DNA of 64,000 bases from Chrysemys picta bellii (GCF_011386835.1 NC_088794.1:88644009-88708008); one strand, 5' to 3'. Shown: positions 23,826-36,429, counted from the first letter of the stretch. The notes: generated by a model not told the origin, from the letters alone. Numbers and translations: made by a program.

Positions 23826-25839
23826 GTAGGAGTTGTTGCATATTTCTCAGTTGTGCAAAGGGAGCGGAGATCAAATAGTGAAAGCAATGGGAGTGAAGAA
23901 ATATGTTCAGCTGTAGCCCAGGAGGCAATCAGGAGTTAACTATGCCACAAGCTGCCACTTGGTGGCAAGGAATTTCATAGACAAAAGGGAGTGGAGTAAT
24001 CTTCTGGCTCCCTCCCAGAACAACAAGAACATCGAAGATCAATTGTTGTTTCCATCTCCTGTCTGACATCTTTTGAGTGGAGCTGGCCTGAAGCATTGTT
24101 CATAGCTGGATTTGGATCCAAGTTTTCTCAGTTCAGAGGTGTTCAAATTCAGGGTTGTCATTTGGCCATTGTGGAGATGCTGCTTAGATACACCCACACT
24201 AGGTGCTAAATAAAGCTCATTCCCACTTCTACAAAGCTTGGGAACTTCAGCAGCTCAGGGGGGTTGATTCAGGCCTACCACTGCCATTGGGGATTTTAGG
24301 CTGTATAATTGGTGGGACTTCAGTGGTCTAGGATCTAAGAGAGCGTCTCAATCTCTATGTACCATGAACCACTAATCCAATCCAATCCAATCAAGTCAAC
24401 AAGATGACACAAACAACTTCCAAAGTGTTCTAATGAGCTGTAATTTAATCAGGGTAATAGGTAACCTGTATGTAATAGGATTATGTGGCCAGGCAAAATA
24501 GTTGCTGTAATTTACCTTTTTGCCAGGATGATGCATGGCATGCATAAAAATAATGTGGTCATTTTCCTGCTGTCCTCAAGCTCCATAACTTGTCGGCCGC
24601 TGTTTTAGATGGTTTGCAATGACTGTGTGACTGCTTGCCTGGGGCAGCAGACAGGGGTTGAGTACTGTCTGGAAGGCAGGTGGGTAGGCTTGCAGGAATA
24701 GGTGGCTACCATCCAAGTAGAGCAGAACTTTGCTCCTGCAGGATTTAGGAGTACTGCATAGCAGGACCCTACCCCGGCTGTGCAGCAGCTAATTCCCACA
24801 AGAATAGCACACTACTCCTTTGCAGTTTGAGGCCTGAGTAGCAGCTACTTCCTTCTGCAAGTCTATCCTGATCCCCAAGACAGTGCTTCACCCCTTCTGC
24901 TGACCCCTGTTTTCTGTCTAAGGGGCTACGCGGTATATTGAATAATGTTAGAATTGGTTAACATTGCAATATAACTCAGTGCAGCTCTGCCATGTCAATG
25001 GGGGGGGGGCAGGGAAGTGGGGGGGTTGCTGAATAATTTATGTCTAACGTGCCACCTGCTGCAAGGCACTTTGAACATAATAAATCAACAGATAAAATTC
25101 TGCAGCGTGCAGTATATACAGTAACTTTTTCGCCTGTTGTCCGCTGAGAGATTAACAGTCAAAGCAAGGACAGTTGAATGTGTGCACTGGGGACAACTGC
25201 AGGGAATGTTTCTTTTTTACTTTAAAAAATGAAGAACATTCAGGGTTTATTTTAAGGCTGACGGTCCAAGATTGAGACAGGCAGCAGTGGTGTTGCTGCT
25301 GATGAGTAAGAGGTTGGGAGAGATTTATACTATACCCAGGGCTTATATTTGCTCAGCTGGTATTGTGCTTTTAGAGAAAACAAGGGGTTGTTTCTGCTCC
25401 TCCTCCCACATCCCTGCTTTGCAGAGTGGCGTCTAGTACCTGTTCACCATGCTGCTTTAGCAGGCCTGCCAGCACTGCCAGGTTATTTAAAATCCTTCTT
25501 TGCCTTTGAGGTAGAAGGGATGCAAACCTGCAGCAACTTGTATTGAAACTGCTTCCTGGATGGAATTTTCCTTTTCTCCGGTCCATTGCTTCTGAGCGTC
25601 ATAGTTGGACAGAAAGGCACCTGTTCTTCCACCAGTTCAGTGCTCTATACACCACAATGGATCTGTTTCTCACTTACACTAAACCTCCTTAGCGCTGCTC
25701 TGACATTCTAAAAGAGCCTTGAGTTAGTGTAAATTACCTCACATTACGCTTTAAGGCCTCTTGAGCCTAACACAACAGTGTAAAGGGGCCTAACTGTAAA
25801 TGAGACTCGGGCTCAATGAATTAATTTTCTCTTTGAGAG

Positions 25840-26005
25840 GAGCAAATGTTGTTCCCATTTCATAGAGGGAAATTGAGGCACAGAGGCCCTTACTTGCTGA
25901 AGGCCAGTGAATCAATGGCAGAGCTAGAAACAGAAGTGAAGAATCCAGACTCCAAGTCTGTGATGTTTCTGCTTTTCAGGCCATCCACCAGCAGCTGCTG
26001 TACTC
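25840..26005 (-). repeat. MIR-type SINE, reverse orientation
   Basis: It reads CCCATTTCATAGAGGGAAATTGAGGCACAG, then GAATCAATGGCAGAGCTAG, then AATCCAGACTCC. This is the typical reverse-complement order of the MIR core and head. Confidence 0.75.
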
Positions 26006-26704
26006 CTTTTTATCTCCCTATCTTGTAGCAGAGCTTGGAGCGAGGGGACAATGGCATGGCAAGATATAATTTTTAATTTAAAAAAATGCTATTGCTAACT
26101 GGGCTGGCCCCATAGTTCAGCACTGTTGATAATGTGCTACCAGGCAAGAGATCAGAGTTTGGTCCCTCTGTCCATGGGCTAGCATTAGGCTGAGTGTCAA
26201 ATACCAGCTCTGCAAAGTGATTCTGTAGCTGGTCCTCCAGTTCTGTTTGCATTTTAACCTGCAGGTTCGAGTTGGACTGCAGGCAGAACTCAGGGGAAAC
26301 CGCTCATGAGGAAATCCTAGTGCCCAAGCCAGAGAGAAGATGGTGCATGTTGCTCTTACCACATGTGTCTGGCTATGGAGAAAAGCACCTTACAAGTCAG
26401 AGCAAAAATACTCCAGAAGAAGCAGTTCTGTAGGCATGAATCTGGGCAGCTAGTACTATGCTTTGAATCGGCCTGTCTCAAATGATTTGCCTTTCAGATA
26501 ACACGTACTGACCTGCACTGTGTGACCAGTCTACTCCCATTCCTCGTGGCCTCTCATCTGTTTTAGTAGGAACTGATGGGTCTAGATAATATGGCTGGCT
26601 GGCTGACTAGCACCAGAGCGACCATTGCAGCTGCTAATGCAGGACTTAATATTAGCGCCTTCCATTCAAGGATCTCAAAGCAATTTAATTGATAGACTTA
26701 GCCT

Positions 26705-26910
26705 AAAAAAGCCATGTAAGCACTGGAGAAACTGAGGCATGGAAATCTTCAGTGACTTACCCGCACACAGCAAGTCTGTGGCAGAACTAGGAATAAAACC
26801 CTGAATATCTCCTTCAGGTGATTATCCATATGCACATTCCACGAAGCTGGGAATAGAATCCTGAATTTTTTTTTTCATGTCTGTGCTTTAGCCACTGGAC
26901 CTCAGTGACT
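26705..26910 (-). repeat. MIR-type SINE, reverse orientation
   Basis: It reads GAGAAACTGAGGCATGGAAA, GTGACTTACCCGCACACAGC, GTGGCAGAACTAGGAATAAAACCC, then CTGTGCTTTAGCCACTGGACC. Core and tRNA-like head are both present, with an insertion between them. Confidence 0.75.
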
Positions 26911-28009
26911 GTTTGCTTTCCAAAGCTCACCTGCTCCCTCTTGAGCGAGGTGGAGAAGCAATTCTTGCTGAGATGGTATGACACTGCAAGATTTTGGGGG
27001 AGTCTTTTTTGGGGGGAGTTAGGGGGGTGTTTTAATTACTGACCATTAGTGAAACAGTATCTACCCCTCAAGCAGGAGTCTAAGCAGTAATGCATTCTAT
27101 TAGTGCTCCTTGGCATTTGCTCTTCTCTAGCACTGCCTTGCATAATCAAATTCCCCAGCTCTTTAATAATCAGCTGGCTAATTAGACAGTGGATGAGTCC
27201 ACTTCTGTTTCTGTGTGGAGATGGTAGAGGTATGTGTCAGACAGTGCATTTCTTAATGTGTGAGAGAGCAAGAGACTTTTTAGGAATGTGATGATGCATC
27301 TCTCAGAAGATCATTGCCAGGGAAAATTTGTTTAATAAAAAAGCCACAAGAGATGTCCTGTCCCCATCTCTCTTGCTGTAGCTCATCGCTTTGGAAGACA
27401 CCAGTTTTTAAAATGCTCTAAAGAGTGTTAAAAGCAGTGGAGTGAAAAATAAGTAGGTAGTTAGCATTTTAGAGCTGAGCAGCTACAGCTAAAATGGATA
27501 TTTCTGCCACTAACTCTCCTCTAATACACACTCTCTCTCTCTATCGCGTGCTCGCTGGCAGTGGGTAATGCAATCTTGATTTGCTGACTCCCAGAGGTTT
27601 TGTTCCCCAGCAGCAGTAGTTTGGCTGAGCTAGTGGGCTTTTTTTGCTGACAGCTGTCACAAGTCACAGCAGAAAATAGGACAACATGATGATAATGTCT
27701 TTCTTTTTAAAATGGTTACAGTAGTATTGTTGATCCTGGGTAGCCTCTCACTCGCCACACTCCCATCGACTCACTAGATGCTCTTCTCTCGCTAAATGTA
27801 AATCTATGCATGTTTTCAGGTTTTCTTCTTTTTTTCCTTTTTGCCTCTTGGTGCCTATAACTCCTGCTAACTCAAGTAGGGAGTCACGCTTGTAGACACC
27901 CTCACTTCATTGAGAAGACAAGCTTCTTTTTTGGGCTGCAGATGAATTTTATAGCTGGTGTCTGGCTCACAGCTTATTTGGCATTCCAAAGTTTCCACTG
28001 TCCTAGATC

Positions 28010-28250
28010 TAGATGACTTCTTTGGAGGTTCACCAAATTAAAAATCTGAGAGATACAGGAGATCTGTTTGGACATCTTACCTTTGCTGTCAGTGTAGGCT
28101 TGGTGGCTACAGCACAGTCACAAGTGCTTTTCTCCAGTCTACTTCTAAATGTCTCAAGCAACGGAGAGGCCACCATTTCCCTCTGTGGAACTGTTCCTTA
28201 CTCTAACAGAACTGGCCATCAGGGAACTCCTCCAGCCTATGCTCTCTAGT
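28010..28250 (-). repeat. CR1 LINE fragment
   Basis: Words such as CTACTTCTAAATGTCTCAAGC, GAGAGGCCACCATTTCCCTCTG and GAACTGTTCCTTACTCTAACAG resemble the reverse complement of the old CR1 3' region. A further piece (about 28510-28830, with AATCTTTCCTCATAAATCAATCC) lies beyond a MIR copy, suggesting the MIR split it. Confidence 0.65.
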
Positions 28251-28254
28251 CCTG

Positions 28255-28505
28255 ATCAGAGCAAGCTTAGCCTTATGGTTAAAGTGCAGGACTGGAACCC
28301 AGGAGATCTGAATTTTAACCTGGGCTTTGTCCCCAACAAACCACGGGCATATCACTTACATGCTCTGTGCCTCAGTTTCCTCTTCTATAAAATAGGAATA
28401 GTTCTGCTTGCTACTTCAGGGAGGTCTGAGGCTAATTCATTTAACATCTGTAAAGCTCTTTGATATCCTTGGGTGGAAAGTGCTGTAGAAGTATAAATTA
28501 TTGTT
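28255..28505 (+). repeat. MIR-type SINE, nearly full length
   Basis: Head to tail order is clear. The tRNA-like head reads TTAGCCTTATGGTTAAAGTGC and AGGACTGGAACCCAGGAGA. The core reads GGGCATATCACTTACATGC, GTGCCTCAGTTTCCTC and TATAAAATAGGAATAG. The tail reads AGTGCTGTAGAAGTATAAAT. It sits between two CR1-like pieces. Confidence 0.85.
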
Positions 28506-30817
28506 GTAATAATTTTCCATTACGCTGTGTTAAGGGTTTGGACCAGTCTAAACAATTCCTTTCCATTAGTGGTGTTATTGCTCTTATAGTTGGTTGTCAT
28601 AGCCCCTAGTCATTACCATTTGTGGAAGTTACGCATATTTAGAATAGGATTTTCAGAACCCTCAGCATCCGTCTAATTCTGTCCCTGTTGACTTCAACAG
28701 TAAAGCTCCCATTGATATAAATAAGAATGGAGTTTGGACAATGCTGAGTGCTTCTGAAAATACCACACTTAGTTCTCTCAATCTTTCCTCATAAATCAAT
28801 CCACCCAACTCCTTAATCACTGTCACTTTCTGAATTCCACATGTCTCTTGTAATAAAGTGCCTAGAAATTAGCATAGTAGGTCAGATCATCAGTTGGTAT
28901 AAACCAATGAAGTCAACTGAGCTATGCCAATTTACGCAAGCTAAGGAGCAGTCACAAGTGCTTAAGTCCCTTCCTGCTCTGTGGCACGATGCATCCATGT
29001 ATCTAACTCCAAATAGCATTGACCTTTTTTTTTTTTCTAACACATTGCACTGCACAAAGTTTGCTGTCCACAATCAGCCCTAATTCTCTATTACAATACT
29101 GCTTTTCAAGATTGTTTTCCCATCATATATTTATCCAAGTTGAATTTAATTTAATTTTCTAATTTTTTTGGTAATCTACCCCTTCTTATTTATCTAGCCA
29201 TCAACCACTGTTGTGACTGCATGAGTGTCTAGATATGGCACTGAGTATTTTTTGTCTTATCTGTTTTTGCAGGTGTTGTCGACTCTTTTCGCAATTTTGA
29301 TTCACTTGCAAATTCTGTTCACGGCTAATGAAAGTATTAAAGATGAAACCTGAGGACATATTTATTTAACAGATATAGCAAAAATACCACCACCTGCTAG
29401 TAAATAAGTTCTGTTCCACAGCTGTGGTATAATTGGGAGGTTACAGTACACAGGTGTGAGATCCTAGTGTTTTAAGTGTAAAGGGAAGAAAAAACTTGTA
29501 GGGTTCCTGTACACACACTGTTATCACTACGTGCATTTAGATAAACATTTTCCCCCAATAGGAAGCAGCTATCCTGCAACTGTCCATTCTCCTCTCCCAC
29601 AACTAAACCAACGTCAGCTCCTTGTTAATTTGCCTCTGAAGTTGAGCCAGCTACTCTCATGTCCCCATACCACAATTAAAAACTGTTTGGAAATATACTT
29701 TGCAATTTAAATATTATATATATATCTTGTAATTTTCTAACAAATTGAAACTTCCAAAAATAATCATACAGGAGGGCTCAGGTCAGCATGACCTTGCCAT
29801 ATATGATTTTTATAGAAACATATTTTCCATATTAAAAAAAATCTTGTGATGCCCTTCAAATATATCCAACACAACAGAAGAAAACTGAATAAAACCTGGG
29901 CGAGCACCTAAACTTGTGTATGTGCACATATCTATATAATATACAATGGTATGTGTGAGATAGTGATGTTTGGCATGAATGGCGTTTTGCATGCCATCTT
30001 TATTCATGGATTTGTACGAATGATAAAAAGCCTCTATCCATACCTTCTAGATGCCCTGCCCACTGTCACATGTTGCACTTAGATTATAAGGCGCCAGTGA
30101 GATGTTTTTCTGGGAAAACAATCTGCACAGTGAGGGCCTGATCCAGTTGCAGTGAAGTCACTGGGAATCTTCCCGTTGGTTTTAGTGGGTGTTGGATCAG
30201 GCCCTAAATGTTAATTCACTTCAAAAAATTACAGCAATATTATTTGGCACTAGTGAAAGGTGCCAGAGTGACCCCTGGAGAAGGAAGTCGTTCCAAAGAG
30301 TGACCCTGGAGTCCTCCGTCCAGTGAGCAGCACCTCCGACTTGTCTCAGGGAAACTCCTAAAAGGCCTCTTCTACATTAGCAAACTTCATAGTCAGAATT
30401 CACTATCAGTGATGCCATGATGGATGCTGAAGTATAGCTAGGATTCTGGTGTTTTCATCACCGTGTTTGTTTCTCAGGGACCGGCTTGCTTTCTTCCTCA
30501 ACTGTGTCAGGGAGATCTCAGGGACTGGCACTGGTCCACACACTGGTCACTGAGAAACACTGCTCTAGAAGACATGGTGGTAAAATTAATACTGTAGACC
30601 TGCCTACATCTGGGCTTTCGCCAACAGTAGAGAGTGATGGCTACACAATTTGCTAGTTTAGATAGTCTTGGGTGAGAGTCTCCATGGTCCGTTCAGTCCT
30701 TGGAAGTCTCAGTAAAAAGACAACAAGGAGCCAATTAGTGCCAATGATGATGGTGTTTGCTGTGACGTGGGTGCCTGTGTGCCATGAACTAAACAAAGGC
30801 TGCCAAATTTATTTCAC

Positions 30818-31107
30818 TGGGTAGGTCTACAAAGCAAAAACAACAACAACAAAACCACAAAACCTTGTGGAAGCAAGTCTCAGAGCCCAGGTCAACGGAC
30901 TTGGTCTCACAGGGCTAAAAATAGCTGTGAGGCTGTTCGGCTCAGGTTGGAGCCCAGGCTCTGAGACCCTCCCATGTCACCAGGTTTCAGAGTCCAGGCC
31001 TAAACAGCTACGCTGTTATTTTTAGCCCCCCAGCATGAGTCCAAATTGGTTGACCAGGGCTCTGAGAGTTGCTGCTGTGAGGGTTTTTTGCTGTGTAGAT
31101 GTACCCA
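30818..31107. mobile_element. hAT-like MITE (GGGTAGGTCTACA family)
   Basis: Inverted ends TGGGTAGGTCTACA and TGTAGATGTACCCA enclose 290 bp. Internal inverted words are GGGCTAAAAATAGC and GTTATTTTTAGCC. The TSD is not readable. Confidence 0.7.
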
Positions 31108-32511
31108 TAACCCATTAAACACCCATCAGATGGTAGTGATTATCAATCAGCTCTGGTTTCTATTAGGAGTTCCCTGGGCCATCTATTCCCCCACATTTCT
31201 TTTTGTTAGTATACTGGGCAAAGAGAAAATGTTTTTAAATGCCACTGGTATAATGCAAGCATAGATATGTGTATATGAATGTACATTTGTGCACTGTATA
31301 TACATGCACAGTGATGTATACTCACAGTACTGGATATGTCAACTAAGGCTATGGCTGATTAAAAGAAAAGTGATTAATTTATAACAAGTTGTTGTGTGGG
31401 GCCAAAATAGCATTGGTATTTATTTATTTTTTTCAAAGGACACTTTTAGTGCCAGTTTTGCAATACTCAAAGGACTCCAGAGAATTTGTGCACTGAGGAA
31501 GCTTTGGGGATTTGAACAGAAAAATGTCTGGAATGCACTTCTTTTCAATGGAGTTTTTTCTTTTGGTTATTAAATAAAGTGAATTAATCAAAAATGAGGT
31601 GATCATAGGCTTGAAATTCTGGCTCTCTTGTTTGCTTCATCGAACTAAATGAATTACCCTCTCACCCGCCGGCCCAGGTGTAAATTGCTGTCAGGCAGGG
31701 ACCTTGAGTAAGCTGGCCCCTTGTGATGTAATTGATTTGTTAAGAAGCCCACAGGCCTCTTACTGAATGACTCCTCTGTCTGCATACAGCTTAGGAACAG
31801 TCACAATTTTATTTTTTTTAAGATGTGAAATCTGTCAGCAAAGTGAAGTCAGCTTAAATATCAGCTGAGACTTGAGCCCTTTCAGTTGTGTTGATTTTAT
31901 CCCCCCCCCCACACACACACACACACTCCCCCTTGCCAATCAAGTTTCTTTCTGGTTGAGTCAGACTTGCACATAGTTAAAGCTCTTATATTAAACCTCA
32001 TTTGTGTGGATTCGTGTGTGACAAAGTTCAAGTGTCTCTTGTTCACAGCCCTAAGGAGGGTCTGAAATGTTTGGGACAGAGGACATCTATGGTCTCTTGG
32101 AACCTCTTTCATTGGCTGCTATGTTACAATTCTAAATCATGGCCAGTTGGTCTCTGGTAACTGAAGCAATCTGTGCCCAAATAACTCTATTCAGAACTGC
32201 CAGACTAATTCTGTGGGTGGCACCCCCTGCCCCCCAAGAGCAGACAGTTGTGTAATGCAGTGTGTCCCAACTGACTATCAAAACATCTGCAAGTTCGGGT
32301 TGAGACACTTCCTGTCAGGGTTCTGAGTTAGTTTCTTTACTGAAAACTTGAAATGGCCCCTAGGTATGGGAAAGGATTTTAGGCAATGTGGCCTATTAAA
32401 GTGACCTGCAAAAGGGGGTATGGAAGAGGGTAGCATTTGTCCCCCTCACTTTTTATCATCATGATACATATTTTAAGAAAATCCAGAGAGTTTATTGGAG
32501 TGTTCTCTACT

Positions 32512-32533
32512 TTTTTTTTTTTTTTTTTTTTAA
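32512..32533 (+). repeat. Oligo-T tract
   Basis: An uninterrupted run of about 22 T residues. It could be the tail of an unrecognised minus-strand retroposon, but no body was identified. Confidence 0.8.
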
Positions 32534-33466
32534 TCTTTAAGAATGTCAAGTCTTGTCTTCCACTTTTTTCTGGATTCCTTAGGTGACTAGAGAACTTGAA
32601 GCAACAATTTTCTCAGCCCTCAGGTCAAAGGCCAGATGGACGTATCTGAGGTCATTCAACAAACAACAATTTTTCTCTCAACTGTTTCAGTTAAATAGTT
32701 GTTAACGTTATAGGTTTGTAAAGTGTGTGTCTCGTCCCTCTCTAGTGGCTGGTCCATATAGAGGACAGCAGCCTACTACATCTGCCAGCTAAATGAGTTT
32801 GTCCTCTAACTCATGTGATAGAAACTTGACCTTTGGAACAGAAGGTTCCAGATTCCTGGATGACTCTAGGGGACATTTCCAAATGGTCTGTTCCCTAGTG
32901 CATATCTGTTTTTATCTGTTCCCTCATGGATGATGCTAACAAGGAGGCCCTTTTTTCTGTCTAGTAGGATGAAAGGGCCTTGTCCCTCTCCTCTGGTCTC
33001 CCAGGATATGCTGTGTGGGGAAAGGGAAGCCTAGGTGCCCTCTCCATTCCCCAGGACATACTGGGGAGTAAGGAAGCAATAGCACGCTCTTTCCATGCCC
33101 CAGGAGTGATGGTGTTGGCCCTCCTCTCTGTTCTCCCAGGGTATGCAGTAGATGCACTCTATCTAGGACATGCTGAAAGCAGGAGCAGCCTATCCATTTT
33201 GATGGCCAGAGTGGAAAATGTGTTTGGTGCACCCCTTCACAAGTGGCTGACTGTCATTATTAGGAGGAGGATTTCAGGTCCGGAATGTAACACTGATCCC
33301 TGTGCATGCTGGGAAACTCCTTTTGAATATTGGAGTTTCCTAGGGAAGGAAGCGAGATCTAGCATTCTCAGGTCTGACTAGCATCCTGAATGCTGAGGTC
33401 TGAGAGTTGCCCTGAAGCCATGTTTTGTTGCAAAGGGTGATGTTTCTTTTTTTCCTTCTTTTCCAG

Positions 33467-33659
33467 AGAAAGTTCACTCATGTGACCAGGAGAGACAGAG
33501 TGCCTTGGAGGAGGCCAGGCAGAACCCCCGTGAGGGTATTGTCATCCCAGAGTGTGCTCCTGGCGGGCTGTACAAACCTGTGCAATGTCATCAGTCCACA
33601 GGGTACTGCTGGTGTGTCCTGGTGGACACGGGGCGCCCCTTGCCTGGTACTTCTACCCG
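33467..33659 (+). CDS. SMOC1: SMOC1 coding exon: second thyroglobulin type-1 domain (193 nt)
   Basis: Acceptor ...TTCTTTTCCAG, donor GTGAGA, phase 1 in, phase 2 out. It encodes almost the whole second thyroglobulin type-1 domain. The fold's signature is present: a first Cys (SCDQERQSALEEA), PECAPGGLYKPVQC, then YCWCV and the G-R-P-L-P-G turn. The last Cys of the domain is on the next exon. The residues appear essentially identical to recalled human SMOC1; SMOC2 differs clearly in this region (for example around NPREGIVIPE). In the protein this domain lies between the linker and the EF-hand domain of a secreted basement-membrane and matrix protein that modulates BMP signalling. The open frame with the longest run over this exon is in a different reading frame and is not used. 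Confidence 0.97.
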
Positions 33660-36194
33660 GTGAGAGCAACTTGCTTTGAACCTGGCTTGTAAGGTGGAGC
33701 ATGAAATAACTATGAAGGAGAGAACACCAGTTCAGAGAAAACAAGGGAACCAAAGAACCCGGGAATTGCCATACCAGAGTTATGCAGTCTAGGTTTCTGT
33801 TTACAACAGTAGATAATGCTCCAGTCAGCAACCAATGCAATTGGGCCTGAGTTGGGTGCCTAAGCCTCCTTGTCTAAATGACTATTAATGTTTTCTTAAT
33901 ATTTTCCCCTCTCCCTGGACCCAGTGTCTTCTACAGCCGAATAGACTAACTAGTATCTCATATTTCTGTTATGTGCGCTGAACTTGTCAGGGCTTAACTA
34001 TAGGGTAAGAGGAAAGGACAAATCCAACAGAACACACACACACACAATTAAATTCAGAAGTACAGCTACACTATGAAGGATCGCCCTATCTCTATCACAC
34101 ACTGTGCTTTTCTAGTCTTTATCATTAGTTCAGCACAGGGAGCACCTTTAGATTAGCGAATGAAGCACGGGGGTGGAAATTGGGAAACCTTAGTTCTGTT
34201 CCTGGCTGTGCCACTGACTAACTGTCAAGTCACTTCACCTCTCTCTGCTTCAGTTTCTCCATCTGTAAAATGGGGTTAATGAGAGCTGAAAAGCTCTGGG
34301 AGACTTAGGGATGAAAAGTGCTATAGGAGTACTAAGTATTATTACTTGCAGGGTGAGAGGAAGAGGAAACACACGCACAAAATGTGTGTGTATGTTTGCC
34401 CACGTGAATGCACACTTTTTTTAATCCCACTGATGGGTACTGTACTTGAAGTGGAGAAGAATGCATCTTTCATTCTAGTTGTGTGCACTGGACTCAGTGA
34501 AGCAGAGAGGAAAGGACCTGTATTATAGCATATATAGTAGCACCCATGAAACTTAGGGATTTGTCAAGGCTTTCATTATCACTCACTGTTTTCACATGCT
34601 CTTAATGTTCTGACAAATGCAGCCTTCTGTGTGAGTTAATGTAAATGTGAAGTAAACAGCCACTTCCCATATAAACTACACTTGAAGACTCTTTTTTGCT
34701 CTCACACAGCTCAAATACAGCTGAACTTTACAACTTGAAATGCTCAGAATGGCTGGTCCTCTCTGAGGACTGGGCCTGGTTTTTATCTGCAAAGAAAAGA
34801 ACACCACCAATGAGTTCTAGACACTTGGAAACTTGGTTTTCCTGAGTGATGGTAGCAGTGGCGTAGGTTGAGGTTAGCAGCACTGATACTAACTATCGCA
34901 CTAAGGGCTCAGTTGCATTGGATAGGCACGTGTCTGCATCATGGAGGAGCAGAGCCCCCACGGGAGGAAATTCAGGAGCCCTTTACTGCACAGGGGGAGC
35001 GTTTCTGCTGCCCATCCTTCAGGGTGGTACAGCATGCTTCTCTTTTCTGCCCAGCCAGCAAACATGGCCAGTGCAGAGGAGAAACGGCCCTGCATCCTCC
35101 TCATACCTGCTCTCTTTGAGCTGGCTTGCAGACCTGGAGCGTTAGAAGAAAACAGTCCCTGTGTTCAGAGGCACACAAGCCACAGGCCTGTTATCTCTGG
35201 CCACTGACTGGGTGGTACAACAGGGAAGAAAGTGGCTTGCATTATCCCCACTCTTGTGTATCCATGTAGTTGCCAGGAATAGTCTGACCCTACGTTGTCA
35301 TGACTAGTACTGATCTAGAAAGCTCTCGGAGAACTGCATGTGCAGTCAGATTTCAATACAGAAACAGATTCTTTATTGAAATCTTTATGTTCCTGGGCAT
35401 CATAAAGCTCTCCAGGTGGGATCCTGTGTGCCGCACAACTTGAAAGCTTCACAGGAACAAATTGTGGGGCTAGCAAGCTTGGATAACTAGCCTCTGTGAG
35501 TTTGAACCTAGCTCTGTCAGCAGTAGTGAGTCTGTGGACACAGCTGCTGTAGAGAAGGGCAGAGAGCGGTAGCTATTTGAGACTTTTTGAAGAGAGGGAA
35601 CCGAACTTGAACTGTTTGAACTGGCAGCTAGTATAGCTCCTGGAGATGCTCTTATTGGTCTGCTCTATTTAATAGACAGGCTGCTGCATGCTGAAATGTG
35701 TACTCTGCAGGTGGTCATCTGAATCAAGGCAAGGTACAGTGCATTGCCCTCCCCCCTATCTCAAGGTTGCAGAATGCCTGGCTTGCTGTACTTAAGCTCG
35801 CATCTAAGAGAAATGAGCATGACCTCCTGGCCAGCTAAAGTTCAAAAGATTATCTTGGCCATCTAGGCAACCACCGCTAGTGAACAGTTCTTGAGGACCC
35901 CAAGGGTTGACCGCTCTCTGACAACCAAAGGGAAGAGGCCTGGGATAGAAGGCAAAATTACGTTCATGCTGATTCCTCTAAGTGCTCCCCTCTTCCTACA
36001 AGCATCACCTTGGTCGTATGTAGATTGAGCCTGAGCCAATTTATTTCTCACCGGGTTTCCTGTTTTTTGTTTTTTTTTCCTCTGCACTGAGCCGATGAGG
36101 TGAGACTGAAATGTTCGCCAACATCTTAATGACAACCTGATGTGTCTGAAACTCTATCAAATGATTGAACCTCCTTCCCCTCTTCCTTTTCCAG
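33660..36194 (+). other. SMOC1: SMOC1 intron, 2.5 kb
   Basis: The donor is at 33660 and the acceptor AG at 36193-36194. It contains one MIR-type SINE (about 34140-34350) and a short CA run near 34033-34046. The rest is unassigned. The overlapping frames at 34.87-35.2 kb are short and unsupported. Confidence 0.85.
34140..34350 (+). repeat. MIR-type SINE
   Basis: The core reads CAAGTCACTTCACCTCTCTC, TTCAGTTTCTCCATCTGTAA and AATGGGGTTAAT. The tail AGTGCTATAGGAGTACTAAGTATTATTA closes it. The head is diverged. Confidence 0.8.
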
Positions 36195-36277
36195 CTATGA
36201 GACCCCGGTGTGCGAAAGTGATGCCAGATCGAAGAGCACAGAGATTGACGATCCATTCAAGGACCGAGAGCTTCCAG
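36195..36277 (+). CDS. SMOC1: SMOC1 coding exon: end of thyroglobulin domain, acidic linker (83 nt)
   Basis: Acceptor ...CTTTTCCAG, donor GTTAGA, phase 2 in, phase 1 out. The first base completes the Arg codon begun at 33658. The encoded segment starts YETPVCESDARS, giving the final Cys of the second thyroglobulin domain, and then runs through an acidic linker to DDPFKDRELPG. Mammalian SMOC1 has the same DPFKDRELPG string (recalled), and SMOC2 differs. Only the middle of the exon (the SKSTEID area) diverges from mammals, as expected for a linker. A TG microsatellite begins about 125 nt downstream of the donor. Confidence 0.95.
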
Positions 36278-36400
36278 GTTAGAGTGGAGCAGACATCTGT
36301 CTGTCATTAACGCGGGTTACGTGAGAGAAGGGGAAAGTCCATCCATTGTTTAGGAGAATGGGGATTTACCGTATGTTTATGTTTTAGCATGGGTTTTCAT

Positions 36401-36429
36401 GCTGTGTGTGTGTGTGTGTGTGTGTGTGT
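36401..36429 (+). repeat. (GT)n microsatellite
   Basis: A GT run about 125 nt inside the intron after the 83-nt exon. A second one lies at about 37219-37251 in the same intron. Confidence 0.95.

Larger units (their letters stand above)
11294..33466 (+). other. SMOC1: SMOC1 intron, 22.2 kb, repeat-rich
   Basis: The donor is at 11294 and the acceptor AG at 33465-33466 after TTTCCTTCTTTTCC. Contents in order: fold-back retroposon (11658-11856); hAT-like MITEs (12426-12545, 12912-13514); L2-like fragment (about 14440-14720); MITE-like element with a Pol III B-box-like core (about 15940-16452); CR1 fragments (about 16755-16900, 21105-21545, 28010-28250, 28510-28830); MIR copies (about 17225-17425, 25840-26005, 26705-26910, 28255-28505); more MITEs (about 18612-18905, 22255-22366, 23667-23825, 30818-31107); a near-perfect hairpin (21975-22033); microsatellites and homopolymers; and a degenerate tandem repeat (about 32960-33160). 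No exon was recognised inside it. Stretches not listed (for example 19000-20600, 24000-25800, 29000-30800, 31100-32900) show nothing I can assign. Confidence 0.8.

Noticed and set aside
33425..33679. 84-codon open frame over the thyroglobulin exon
   Set aside because: It is in a different reading frame from the conserved CWCV-containing frame and crosses both splice sites.
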